A stretch of 6,469 nucleotides of DNA from Lentimicrobiaceae bacterium (GTDB lineage Bacteria; Bacteroidota; Bacteroidia; Bacteroidales; WCHB1-69): NCBI GenBank assembly GCA_009787675.1, contig WQSU01000153.1:1-6469 (forward strand). Direction: 5' to 3'. The first letter of the stretch is position 1. Each line of letters begins with the position of its first letter. The position numbers and the translations under genes are program-made. Under the pieces are notes generated by a model. That model saw only the letters and a program-made list of their open reading frames with translations. It was not told where the DNA came from and did no database searches. This document shows positions 1-5,987 of this stretch, piece after piece.

Positions 1-2116
1 CTACCACCGTTTTGCCCTGAAAGAACGCATTCAGGTTCTCCATAATTACCTTTTCGTTGTTGGCATCCAATGCATTGGTAGCCTCATCGAAGAAGATAAA
101 CTCCGGATTTTTATAAACGGCGCGGGCGATGAGGATACGCTGGCGCTGCCCTTGACTGATGCCCGTCCCCTCCTGTCCTATTTTTGTATTGTATGACAAT
201 GGCAATTCCTCCAATAAATCTTGAATATTAGCCACCTTTGTGGCATGAAACAGTTGCTGCTTGTCAATATTTTCAACGCCAACGGCGATGTTTTTGGCAA
301 TGGTGTCTGAAAAAATAAAACCGTCTTGCATCACGGCGCCGCACTTGTCGCGCCACATTTTGTGACTGATGTTTGCCAAAGCCACATCTCCAATTTTAAT
401 CTCACCCTTAGTAGCAGGGTAAAAGCCCAGCAACAGTTTTACCAGCGTGGTTTTACCACTGCCGCTCATGCCCACAATAGCGGTGATTTTTCCTTCATGT
501 ATTGTTAAATTGATGTTTTGCAATACTTCCGGTGATAAAGGGTTGTATCTGAACGATAAGTTGTTGATATAAACACTTCTGTCTTCCGGAAAGATGGTAA
601 TTTTGGCGCCTTCATCTTTTTCTTCATCTTCCCTGTTGTGAATTTCGCCCAAACGTTCCAAACTGATTTTAGCATCCTGTGCCGATTGAATAAAAGCAAT
701 AAATTGACTGATAGGACTATTCAACTGCCCCATGATATATTGCACCGCCATCATCATTCCCAAAGTCATATCGCCTTTGATGACGGAATAGGCAGAGAAA
801 AATGAGATGAGGATATTTTTGGTTTCATTAATAAAGAAAGCGCCGGTTTGCTGATATTGCGAAAGCGCCAAACCTTTTATACTTATTTTAAATAGTTTTG
901 CTTGAATGTTTTCCCACTCCCAACGCTTCTGTTTTTCGCAGTTGTTGAGTTTTATCTCCTGCATGCCTGTAATGAGCTGATACAAATTGCTTTGTTCTGA
1001 GGAGGCTTGGGCAAAACGTTTAAAATCCAATTCTCTGCGGCGTTTTAAGAAGATGAGCACCCAAAGGACATAAAGAACGCTGGCGACAAGAAATACGGCT
1101 AATAGTTTTAAGTTGTAAAATGCCAAAACACAGGTAAAAACAACAAAACTGACTAAAGAAAACAAAGTATTTAAAGTAGAGGTGGTAAGAAAGCTTTGAA
1201 TGCGATGATGGTCTCCAATGCGTTGCATAATATCTCCAATCATCTTGGTGTCAAAGAATCCGAGCGGCAGTTTCATCAATTTAAAAAGAAAATCGGAGAT
1301 GATGGAGATATTGATTCGGGTAGTAATATGTAGCAGAATCCATGAGCGGATGAACTCTACAGCGGTTTGAGCCGTATAAAGGGTAAGTTGCGCTATCAAA
1401 ATAAGCACGACAAAACTGAGGTTGCTGTTACCAATTCCATAATCCACAAGACTTTGGGTTAAGAATGGGAAAATGAGTTGCAATCCCGTTCCCACCAGCA
1501 TCCCCAAAAAGAGTTGCACAATAAGTTTTTTGTACGGGCGAAGGTATTGTAAAATAAACTTAAACTTTGTTTTATCATGTTTCTCATCCTCAATAGAATA
1601 AAAATCTGGAGTCAATTCAAAAAGCAGTGCAATTCCTTCATTTTCACCATCTTTTTTGTTGCTAATCCAACTATTACAAAACTCCTCAATCGTAAAATCA
1701 ATGAGCCCATGCCCGGGATCTGCCACCCTCACAGTTCCTTTTTTAGAGGTGAGAGGTGAGGAATGAGAGGTGTTTTCGCCCTCCTTTCTGCTTTCTGCTT
1801 TCTCCTTTCTGCGTTTTCCCTTCAACCGAATATCGTAAACCACCACAAAATGATTCTGTTTCCAATGCACAATACACGGCAATGGCGCTTCCAACAGTTT
1901 TTCAAAAGTAATATGTACGCCCAGTGTGCGGAATCCTATTTTTTCGGCAGCTTCGCTAATGCCCAGCAAACTAACACCTTCGCGGGTGATGTAGGTTTTT
2001 TCCCGAAGCGTTTCTAAAGAGTAGTTTTTCCCGTAATATTTGGCAACCATGCGGAGGCAGGTGGCGCCGCAATCCATGGCGTCGTGTTGGTGGAAAAAGG
2101 GAAACAATATATTCAT
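1..2116 (-). CDS. Peptidase-containing ABC exporter (C39 peptidase + transmembrane + ATPase), 3' end beyond the window
   Basis: This bacteriocin-type exporter (PCAT family) would cleave a double-glycine leader and pump the mature peptide across the inner membrane. About 705 codons are open without a break. The C39 domain has Q10, catalytic C16 in HDAMDCGATC, H89 in QNHFVVV and D133 in VADPGHG. A transmembrane region spans about residues 165-470. The ATPase has Walker A GMSGSGKTT (549-557), Q-loop Q597, signature ISQGQ (653-657) and Walker B FFDEAT (D677, E678). The H-loop and C-terminus lie off the left edge; the family is usually about 720-740 residues. I chose ATG 2116 because MNILFPFFHQHDAMDCG matches the usual C39 N-terminus; ATG 2137 is in frame, and a TGA at 2159-2161 closes the frame. 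It is last in the peptide operon seen here. Two oddities: residues about 98-128 are an insert built on heptamer repeats between the catalytic His and Asp, and the start lies inside a relic of the neighbouring lipoprotein gene. Family assignment is near certain; whether the peptidase is active is open. Confidence 0.95.
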   Translation of the reverse strand, partial: MNILFPFFHQHDAMDCGATCLRMVAKYYGKNYSLETLREKTYITREGVSLLGISEAAEKIGFRTLGVHITFEKLLEAPLPCIVHWKQNHFVVVYDIRLKGKRRKEKAESRKEGENTSHSSPLTSKKGTVRVADPGHGLIDFTIEEFCNSWISNKKDGENEGIALLFELTPDFYSIEDEKHDKTKFKFILQYLRPYKKLIVQLFLGMLVGTGLQLIFPFLTQSLVDYGIGNSNLSFVVLILIAQLTLYTAQTAVEFIRSWILLHITTRINISIISDFLFKLMKLPLGFFDTKMIGDIMQRIGDHHRIQSFLTTSTLNTLFSLVSFVVFTCVLAFYNLKLLAVFLVASVLYVLWVLIFLKRRRELDFKRFAQASSEQSNLYQLITGMQEIKLNNCEKQKRWEWENIQAKLFKISIKGLALSQYQQTGAFFINETKNILISFFSAYSVIKGDMTLGMMMAVQYIMGQLNSPISQFIAFIQSAQDAKISLERLGEIHNREDEEKDEGAKITIFPEDRSVYINNLSFRYNPLSPEVLQNINLTIHEGKITAIVGMSGSGKTTLVKLLLGFYPATKGEIKIGDVALANISHKMWRDKCGAVMQDGFIFSDTIAKNIAVGVENIDKQQLFHATKVANIQDLLEELPLSYNTKIGQEGTGISQGQRQRILIARAVYKNPEFIFFDEATNALDANNEKVIMENLNAFFQGKTVV
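1745..1772. repeat. Heptanucleotide array, four AGAGGTG-type units
   Basis: Four adjoining 7-base units on the + strand read AGAGGTG, AGAGGTG, AGGAATG, AGAGGTG. They lie in frame inside the C39 domain of the ABC exporter and code for the Ser/Thr/His/Pro-rich stretch around residues 116-124. An 11-base spacer separates them from a second heptamer array at 1784-1811. Tandem 7-base units of this sort are a form of dispersed low-complexity repeat in some Bacteroidetes genomes (recollection, not checked here). Confidence 0.85.
1784..1811. repeat. Heptanucleotide array, four CTTTCTG-type units
   Basis: Four adjoining 7-base units on the + strand read CTTTCTG, CTTTCTG, CTTTCTC, CTTTCTG. On the coding (minus) strand they give a Lys/Glu/Arg/Ser-rich stretch around residues 103-111 of the ABC exporter. 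Together with the array at 1745-1772 they account for most of the roughly 28 residues this peptidase domain has in excess of the usual His-to-Asp spacing. Confidence 0.85.
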
Positions 2117-2236
2117 CAATGCGAAGCAGTATGGCATTTCTATCAACCTGTGATTTTGTCATCTTTACTGAAAATTATCAGTGCCAAAAGAAACGCAGTA
2201 AAGGTTAATACATAAAAGATTTTTTTACAATACAGA
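2108..2236 (-). pseudogene. Relic of the 5' end of a paralogue of the Ig/FGE-like lipoprotein gene
   Basis: This stretch is about 80% identical by eye to the first 120 or so bases of the intact lipoprotein gene (start 3257). In translation IFYVLTFTAFLLALI matches IFYLLTFTVFFLALM, and SKDDKITG matches CTDDKTTG. The start codon is lost (TGT in place of ATG) and the lipobox cysteine has become serine. An 8-base deletion after ITG shifts the frame into a TGA. Beyond the deletion the homology goes on in another frame, VDRNAILLRIDE against LDRDSVLLHFEK, and ends at about 2110, where the C39 peptidase sequence begins. The piece starts about 10 bases after the stop of the intact gene. It is best read as what remains of a tandem copy of the lipoprotein gene after a deletion joined it to the transporter gene. 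It encodes no functional product. Confidence 0.8.
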
Positions 2237-2246
2237 AAATTGTTTT

Positions 2247-3257
2247 TTATAGCAAAACAAGACGAAAACCAAATGAATTAAAACGAGAGTGTATTGTAGT
2301 ACCTCCCCGAGATGAGATACGAAAAGTAATTAGATTGGGATTTTGCCAATTGCCACCTCTACGAATTTTAAAAGTACCTGTTGAAGGTCCTACAGGATTG
2401 ATTTGTGATTCAGCGGTATAAGTGCCATACCAGTCACTACACCATTCCGAGATATTTCCGCTCATGTCGTAAATTCCAAGTTCATTGGGTGCCTTTGTGC
2501 CTACAGGATGCGTTGTACCATTGTTATTTTCTTTGTACCATGCTACCACATCTATATCATTGCTGCCGCTATACTTGAATCCTTTGCTTTGGTTCCCTCC
2601 TCTCGCCGCATATTCCCACTCTGCCTCGGTAGGTAAACGGTATTTATTACCGGTAATGGTATTCAATTTGCCAATAAAATCTTGGGCATCATACCAGCTT
2701 ACAGTTTCCACCGGTAGCAAATCGCCTTTAAAATAGCTGGGGTTCTCTCCCATTACAGCCCGCCACACTTCTTGAGTTACAGTATATTTGGCTATATAAA
2801 AACTGCTTAAGGTAACTTCATGAGCGGGAAGTTCTTTCTCAGTATCATCACATTCATCATCGGTGCACCCCATCGTAAAAGTTCCGCCCTCCACAAATAT
2901 GAGCTCCGGTTCTATATTAATGACGCGAATGCTACATGTAGCCGAGTGTTTACCATCTTTAGTAGTCGCAGTAACAGTTGCTGTACCCACAGCTTTTGCG
3001 GTAACTACACATCTTGACAATACCCCTCTATCACTTTCGTACTCTAAAGTAGCTACATTGCTATTGTCTATATTCCACTTTATTTTTCCGGTTGCACCCA
3101 GCGGAAGCAGGTTTGCCGTTAGGGTAACACTTTTTTCAAAGTGAAGCAACACAGAGTCTCTATCAAGCTCTATGCCTGTGGTTTTGTCATCCGTACAAGA
3201 AATCATCAGTGCTAAAAAAAACACTGTAAAAGTTAATAAATAAAAGATTTTTTTCAT
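2247..3257 (-). CDS. Lipoprotein with Big2-type Ig domain and FGE-sulfatase (SUMF1-like) domain lacking catalytic cysteines
   Basis: The protein has 336 residues. A lipoprotein signal (MKKIFYLLTFTVFFLAL) ends at lipobox MISC with C21; the acidic CTDD just after it could favour surface display, as acidic export signals do in some Bacteroidetes. Residues about 29-113 look like a bacterial Ig-like (Big2) domain (SNVAT, AVGTATVTAT, DGKHSATC). Residues about 117-336 are an FGE-sulfatase fold: GGTFTMG, YTVTQEVW, LPVETVSWYDA, RLPTEAEWEYAARGG, GIYDMSGNISEWCSDWYG and RRGGNW. The paired active-site cysteines of formylglycine-generating enzymes are replaced by N306 and T311, so it should not make formylglycine; no EgtB-type iron motif is visible either. 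It is probably a binding or structural member. A start at 3281 would add eight residues, but ATG 3257 gives a normal lipoprotein signal. It follows the VKOR fusion by 89 bases. A role in immunity, anchoring or maturation of the peptide is only inferred from position. Confidence 0.9.
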   Translation of the reverse strand: MKKIFYLLTFTVFFLALMISCTDDKTTGIELDRDSVLLHFEKSVTLTANLLPLGATGKIKWNIDNSNVATLEYESDRGVLSRCVVTAKAVGTATVTATTKDGKHSATCSIRVINIEPELIFVEGGTFTMGCTDDECDDTEKELPAHEVTLSSFYIAKYTVTQEVWRAVMGENPSYFKGDLLPVETVSWYDAQDFIGKLNTITGNKYRLPTEAEWEYAARGGNQSKGFKYSGSNDIDVVAWYKENNNGTTHPVGTKAPNELGIYDMSGNISEWCSDWYGTYTAESQINPVGPSTGTFKIRRGGNWQNPNLITFRISSRGGTTIHSRFNSFGFRLVLL

Positions 3258-3303
3258 AATTACAGATTTTAAGTATATCAATAATATTTGGGTTTAAGAT
3301 TTG

Positions 3304-3311
3304 CAAAAATA
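3304..3311 (-). promoter_or_regulatory. Candidate Bacteroidetes -7 box upstream of the lipoprotein gene
   Basis: The minus strand reads TATTTTTG, a full match to the TAnnTTTG element, 46 bases before the lipoprotein ATG and in the 89-base gap after the VKOR-fusion stop. No good -33 TTTG is seen at the usual distance (TTTA is the nearest), so this would be an internal and perhaps weak promoter. In AT-rich DNA the match could be chance. Confidence 0.35.
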
Positions 3312-3346
3312 GTTTTTTTAGAATATATACCTAAAGATAAAAAGGC

Positions 3347-4921
3347 TTATAAGAAATATTGAAGGTCATTCAAATCAACGGTATAGGGTATTTTTTTTTT
3401 GTTTAAAAAAGCCACCGGCGTACCCTCCAATCTATTTTCACGAAACCAGCAAGCATGGCTTTTAAGTTGGGTGAGGTGGTGAGGCGCAATGGTGGCAGGA
3501 TATTTTTTGCTCCATAAGCGGTAATCTAACAGGTTGAACCAGTCGAACAGCGCTTCTTTTATCAGGTCAGCAGGCTGTTGCTCTGCAAAAGCCACAAAAT
3601 GCAATGCCGTTTGAGTCATTTGATGCTCAGGGTGATCGGTATTGCTTAAAAGAAGCAATTGTACATCTATACCCTCTTCAGAGGGGAGATTTAGCAGATA
3701 TTTTATTTTTTCAAAACTCACCTTGCAGGGCTGGCAATATAAGTTAATAATCTCGGTGAGCATTAGGTTCGATTGACTATTTGTAAGATGAATGGGCTGC
3801 GGCAATAGGGCAAGCTCTATTTCATCGCTTTCCAATAATTGGGTTTCAATGACGTGTGGGTTGCTTTTTAAATGCAGGTAAGCGGTTTCGGTATATTTCA
3901 GTTTGTTGTTCTGCAGGGTCAGTTGTTTCCACGCAAACCATATTATGCTGCTTAGCCCCAGCAGAGTAAAAAGCAGCCAAATTTCCTCAATTGGTGGACG
4001 TTGAAAACGAAAGCCATAAAATAGAGGCAACAGAAGCGCTTCACAGACAAGCATGAACATAACGCCCAAACATAAAGGACAATATTTCTTAATCACAAAA
4101 AGCTGATATCCAATAGAAAACAAAATCATAGGTACGGAGCCCGCGGCACACCAGCCCAACAGAATTAAAGCAGGCAGTGCAGCGCTAATAGAACTAAAAA
4201 TCAGATAGAGGGAGGTGGCAATAAACCAAATGAGTCCCACATCGGATAGAAAAATATTTCCAAACAGTTTTGAGGCTTTAGAATGAAGCACCTCATTACA
4301 ACCTGCACTTTTGCTTAAGGTGCACAGTTTGTCTGCAATAGGGCTGCTAAAGCCGAGCTCCTGTTTTACTAAAAGGATTGCAAAAAACAAACCTGTAGTT
4401 TTTGCAAAAAACAGGGGCATAAGGCTTGCTATTGACGGTTTTAGAAAAACGAAAGAAAGAAACGAAAAGATCAACACTCCTATCAGTACAGGAATTCTGA
4501 CATTTTCTATTCGTTCCTTTCTTTGATGTGTTTCATAATGAGGCTCGCTACTCAGGGCACAGGGGTTCGCCAAAAAAACTACTTGATCCCAAATTTTTAT
4601 AAAATCCTCTTTAGTAATAGACTTTAATTGATTCTCTTCCTTGTAGAACCACACTTCACTTTCTGTAACCTGTTTCACAACAACAAAAATGCCGCCATTT
4701 GTAGTAAGATGTGCCATAAATGGAGTTTGTAAGGTAAGCAATGTCTCATACGATACTTTAAGTGCTTCGTTTTCTATTTGGTAATGCGTAAACAGATCTC
4801 TTACCGCGGCAAGACTTGGATAAAAGGGATGGGATTGAAGTGTTTTTGATAAATAGTGCCGGGTATGTTTTATGCCCAATTTTGTTAAAAAACAATGCGA
4901 AGATTCTACTACACTCTTCAT
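3347..4921 (-). CDS. C39-like / VKOR / thioredoxin-fold fusion, probable disulfide-forming enzyme for the exported peptide
   Basis: This 524-residue membrane protein has three parts. Residues 1-125 resemble the C39-like family (HPFYPSLAAVRDLF at 31-44, PFMAHL, GGIFVVV at 76-82), but the catalytic Cys/His set is missing, with I78 in place of the His. Residues about 140-335 are hydrophobic with a VKOR layout: loop cysteines C200 and C208 and the quinone-side motif CPLC (C281, C284). Residues about 380-524 are a thioredoxin-like/DsbA domain with CQPC (C396, C399) and a cis-proline site GTPV (P502). VKOR takes electrons from the thioredoxin domain and passes them to quinone, so the protein should form disulfides outside the inner membrane. 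The inactive C39-like part may bind the double-glycine leader, as degenerate C39 domains of some exporters bind their cargo; that is inference. ATG 4921 lies 50 bases after the stop of the six-cysteine peptide gene, which points to the peptide as substrate. No hairpin terminator is seen after the stop. Confidence 0.92.
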   Translation of the reverse strand: MKSVVESSHCFLTKLGIKHTRHYLSKTLQSHPFYPSLAAVRDLFTHYQIENEALKVSYETLLTLQTPFMAHLTTNGGIFVVVKQVTESEVWFYKEENQLKSITKEDFIKIWDQVVFLANPCALSSEPHYETHQRKERIENVRIPVLIGVLIFSFLSFVFLKPSIASLMPLFFAKTTGLFFAILLVKQELGFSSPIADKLCTLSKSAGCNEVLHSKASKLFGNIFLSDVGLIWFIATSLYLIFSSISAALPALILLGWCAAGSVPMILFSIGYQLFVIKKYCPLCLGVMFMLVCEALLLPLFYGFRFQRPPIEEIWLLFTLLGLSSIIWFAWKQLTLQNNKLKYTETAYLHLKSNPHVIETQLLESDEIELALLPQPIHLTNSQSNLMLTEIINLYCQPCKVSFEKIKYLLNLPSEEGIDVQLLLLSNTDHPEHQMTQTALHFVAFAEQQPADLIKEALFDWFNLLDYRLWSKKYPATIAPHHLTQLKSHACWFRENRLEGTPVAFLNKKKIPYTVDLNDLQYFL

Positions 4922-4971
4922 GTTTGATCATCATTAAGTTTGGAGAGATTCCATGCCAAGAAAAATATTCT

Positions 4972-5199
4972 CTATGCAGTAGCACATATAAACCACTCAA
5001 TGGGTCCTTTTTCATCACAACCCACGGCATTTGGTTTAGAATAGCAGGAGCCTTTACAAGTAACCTCTATGCTGCCCACTAGGGTGCCCTCAGAGTCATA
5101 ACATTGTGTTTTACAAATTGACAAAGGGGGTCGAGGGTCACCGCCTTTACCGCCCAATATTTTTTTCATTTCATTGTTTGATAATTTAAGATTTTTCAT
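4972..5199 (-). CDS. Double-glycine leader peptide precursor with six cysteines (bacteriocin-like)
   Basis: This is a 75-residue precursor. Residues 1-17, MKNLKLSNNEMKKILGG, have the make-up of a double-glycine leader: LS followed by EMKKI and a GG at 16-17. Cleavage there would leave a 58-residue mature peptide with C29, C33, C48, C52, C61 and C72. The first four form two CxxxC pairs (CKTQC, CKGSC), and an even number fits three disulfides. The core is polar and slightly basic near its start, with no Ser/Thr-Cys pattern suggesting lanthionines and no lanthipeptide enzyme nearby. It is followed by a disulfide-forming fusion protein and, further down, by a C39 exporter able to remove such a leader. 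A second GG at 19-20 leaves the exact cut site slightly open. The target (rival bacteria, own cells as a signal, or host) is unknown. The core matches no family I recognise. Confidence 0.88.
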   Translation of the reverse strand: MKNLKLSNNEMKKILGGKGGDPRPPLSICKTQCYDSEGTLVGSIEVTCKGSCYSKPNAVGCDEKGPIEWFICATA

Positions 5200-5461
5200 A
5201 AGGTTATTAAATTTAACGTTAATAATAAGTTTTTATTTGCTCATTTTAACTAAAACCCACTTGCACATCGGCTATGAGTTACCCTACCTATACAAGTTGC
5301 AAATTGTGCTTTTTAACGGAGCACCTTGTTTCCCCTATTTAGGGCGTTGTGCCTTAACTCGGCTGTTCTTTTAATGGCATGTTACGGTTCAAAAACAAAA
5401 TTTGCCGGTTTAGTCTGCCTGTATTATTAAGCGTTTCAGGCATTCGCTTGTTGCAACGGTG
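5200..5461 (-). other. Long leader region before the peptide gene, with small hairpins
   Basis: If transcription starts at the candidate promoter at 5462-5493, about 250 bases precede the peptide start at 5199. Inverted repeats in this stretch include TGCCTG/CAGGCA (5416-5421 with 5437-5442), TTAGGGC/GCCTTAA with one G-T wobble (5339-5345 with 5351-5357) and GTGCT/AGCAC (5306-5310 with 5320-5324). Bases 5200-5240 are very AT-rich. No known riboswitch is recognised. The stretch may be a regulatory leader, may hold a tiny gene (5354-5443), or may be part of a dispersed repeat. Confidence 0.4.
5354..5443 (-). CDS. Possible 29-residue leader ORF
   Basis: A short frame begins at ATG 5443 (MPETLNNTGR...) and ends ...PLKEQPS with TAA. 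The ATG is 19 bases downstream of the -7 box at 5462-5469, the position expected for the first start codon on that transcript. The product is basic, with no signal peptide, double-glycine motif or known domain. A 6-base-pair hairpin lies within its first codons. Its length alone does not show that it is coding, and it may be chance or part of a repeat. Confidence 0.2.
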   Translation of the reverse strand: MPETLNNTGRLNRQILFLNRNMPLKEQPS

Positions 5462-5556
5462 CAAAAATATAATCCTTCTACACACTAAATCAAGTTTTTA
5501 TGTGGGTTTTCCCAACAAATATGTGTAAATAATAAACAAATATATTGTCAAATAGT
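5443..5556. repeat. Duplicated upstream block, copy 1 (before the peptide operon)
   Basis: This block aligns with 5988-6094 at roughly 70% identity by eye with only a few one-base gaps. Best-kept parts are CAAAARTA followed by AATCCTT (5462-5477), and a small palindrome (TGGGTTTTCCCA here) followed by AACAAATAYGTG and then an AACAAAT...ATTGT stretch (5502-5548). It holds the candidate promoter of the peptide operon and begins just before the possible leader ORF. The same block stands upstream of the regulator gene, so it could be a shared operator or the trace of a duplication. Confidence 0.65.
5462..5493 (-). promoter_or_regulatory. Candidate promoter of the peptide operon
   Basis: On the minus strand the -7 box TATTTTTG (5462-5469) is preceded, after 21 bases, by a TTG (5491-5493) that fits the -33 element of Bacteroidetes sigma-ABfr promoters. 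It lies within a block conserved in front of the regulator gene, and just upstream is the palindrome TGGGTTTTCCCA (5502-5513), a plausible operator. Prediction from sequence only. Confidence 0.5.
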
Positions 5557-5579
5557 TAGAAATATGAAATTTTTTTAGT

Positions 5580-5915
5580 TCATCGCTTCACGATGATTTT
5601 TATAGCATAATCATGCAAATTTAGTTTTTGCCATTCTTCTTCATCAATGGCTATAGTAATATTTTTTTGTTCAGGGGCTTTTATTAATGACTCCTTTTTG
5701 TAATAAATTTCATATACAAAATCAAAATTCAACTCTTGTGATATTCTTATCAATTTTTCCGAATCAATACTTTTTCGTTTGAAAATGTCATATACCGTAG
5801 TTCTGTCACAGTTTATTGCATCGGCAAATTGTTGAATCGTCATACCGCTTTCCTTAAACTTCTGCTCTATGATAGGACCCATGTGTATATCTTTCAAATT
5901 GTTTACTTCTTTCAT
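5580..5915 (-). CDS. Small Cro/CI-type (XRE) helix-turn-helix regulator
   Basis: The protein has 111 residues. Residues about 13-68 form a Cro/CI-type helix-turn-helix: GMTIQQFADAI (24-34) spans the end of helix 1 and helix 2, and DRTTVYDIFKRKSID (37-51) is the recognition helix region, followed by LIRISQELNFDF. This layout is common in small Bacteroidetes regulators. The C-terminal 40 residues (ITIAIDEEEWQKL) form no domain I recognise. It probably binds DNA as a dimer; the conserved palindromes in front of this gene and of the peptide operon are natural candidate sites. ATG 5915 was chosen as the first methionine; M12 (5882) is an alternative. The reading frame stays open upstream to a TGA at 6024-6026 with protein-like sequence but has no ATG, so the true start is uncertain. 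It ends 380 bases before the peptide gene, and no terminator is seen. Confidence 0.85.
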   Translation of the reverse strand: MKEVNNLKDIHMGPIIEQKFKESGMTIQQFADAINCDRTTVYDIFKRKSIDSEKLIRISQELNFDFVYEIYYKKESLIKAPEQKNITIAIDEEEWQKLNLHDYAIKIIVKR

Positions 5916-5987
5916 TGTTGAAACAGGAAATGGAGTATCATCAAAATATTTATCTCTCTTTTTAATGGTGTTATGGCGGTCATGTTT

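Noticed and set aside
1971..2162. A 63-codon minus-strand frame beginning MTKSQVDRN
   Set aside because: Its first part is the frameshifted relic of the lipoprotein gene and the rest is the exporter's C39 coding sequence read in the wrong frame. The true frame gives HDAMDCGATC.
2247..3257. A true formylglycine-generating sulfatase-maturation enzyme
   Set aside because: The paired catalytic cysteines are replaced by Asn and Thr, and no sulfatase gene is in the window.
3312..3346. An intrinsic terminator after the VKOR-fusion gene
   Set aside because: The stretch is AT-rich, but no stable stem followed by a T-run was found on the minus strand, so read-through into the lipoprotein gene is likely.
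4758..5030. A 90-codon minus-strand frame beginning MPWVVMKKD
   Set aside because: It overlaps the ends of the peptide gene and the VKOR fusion in a different frame. Both of those have clear motifs; this one has none.
5174..5374. A 66-codon + strand frame across the peptide gene's start and leader
   Set aside because: It overlaps the start of the well-supported peptide precursor on the other strand and has no recognisable feature.
5339..5442. An integron attC-like site suggested by several short inverted repeats
   Set aside because: The paired core sites of attC could not be placed and there is no integrase in the window.
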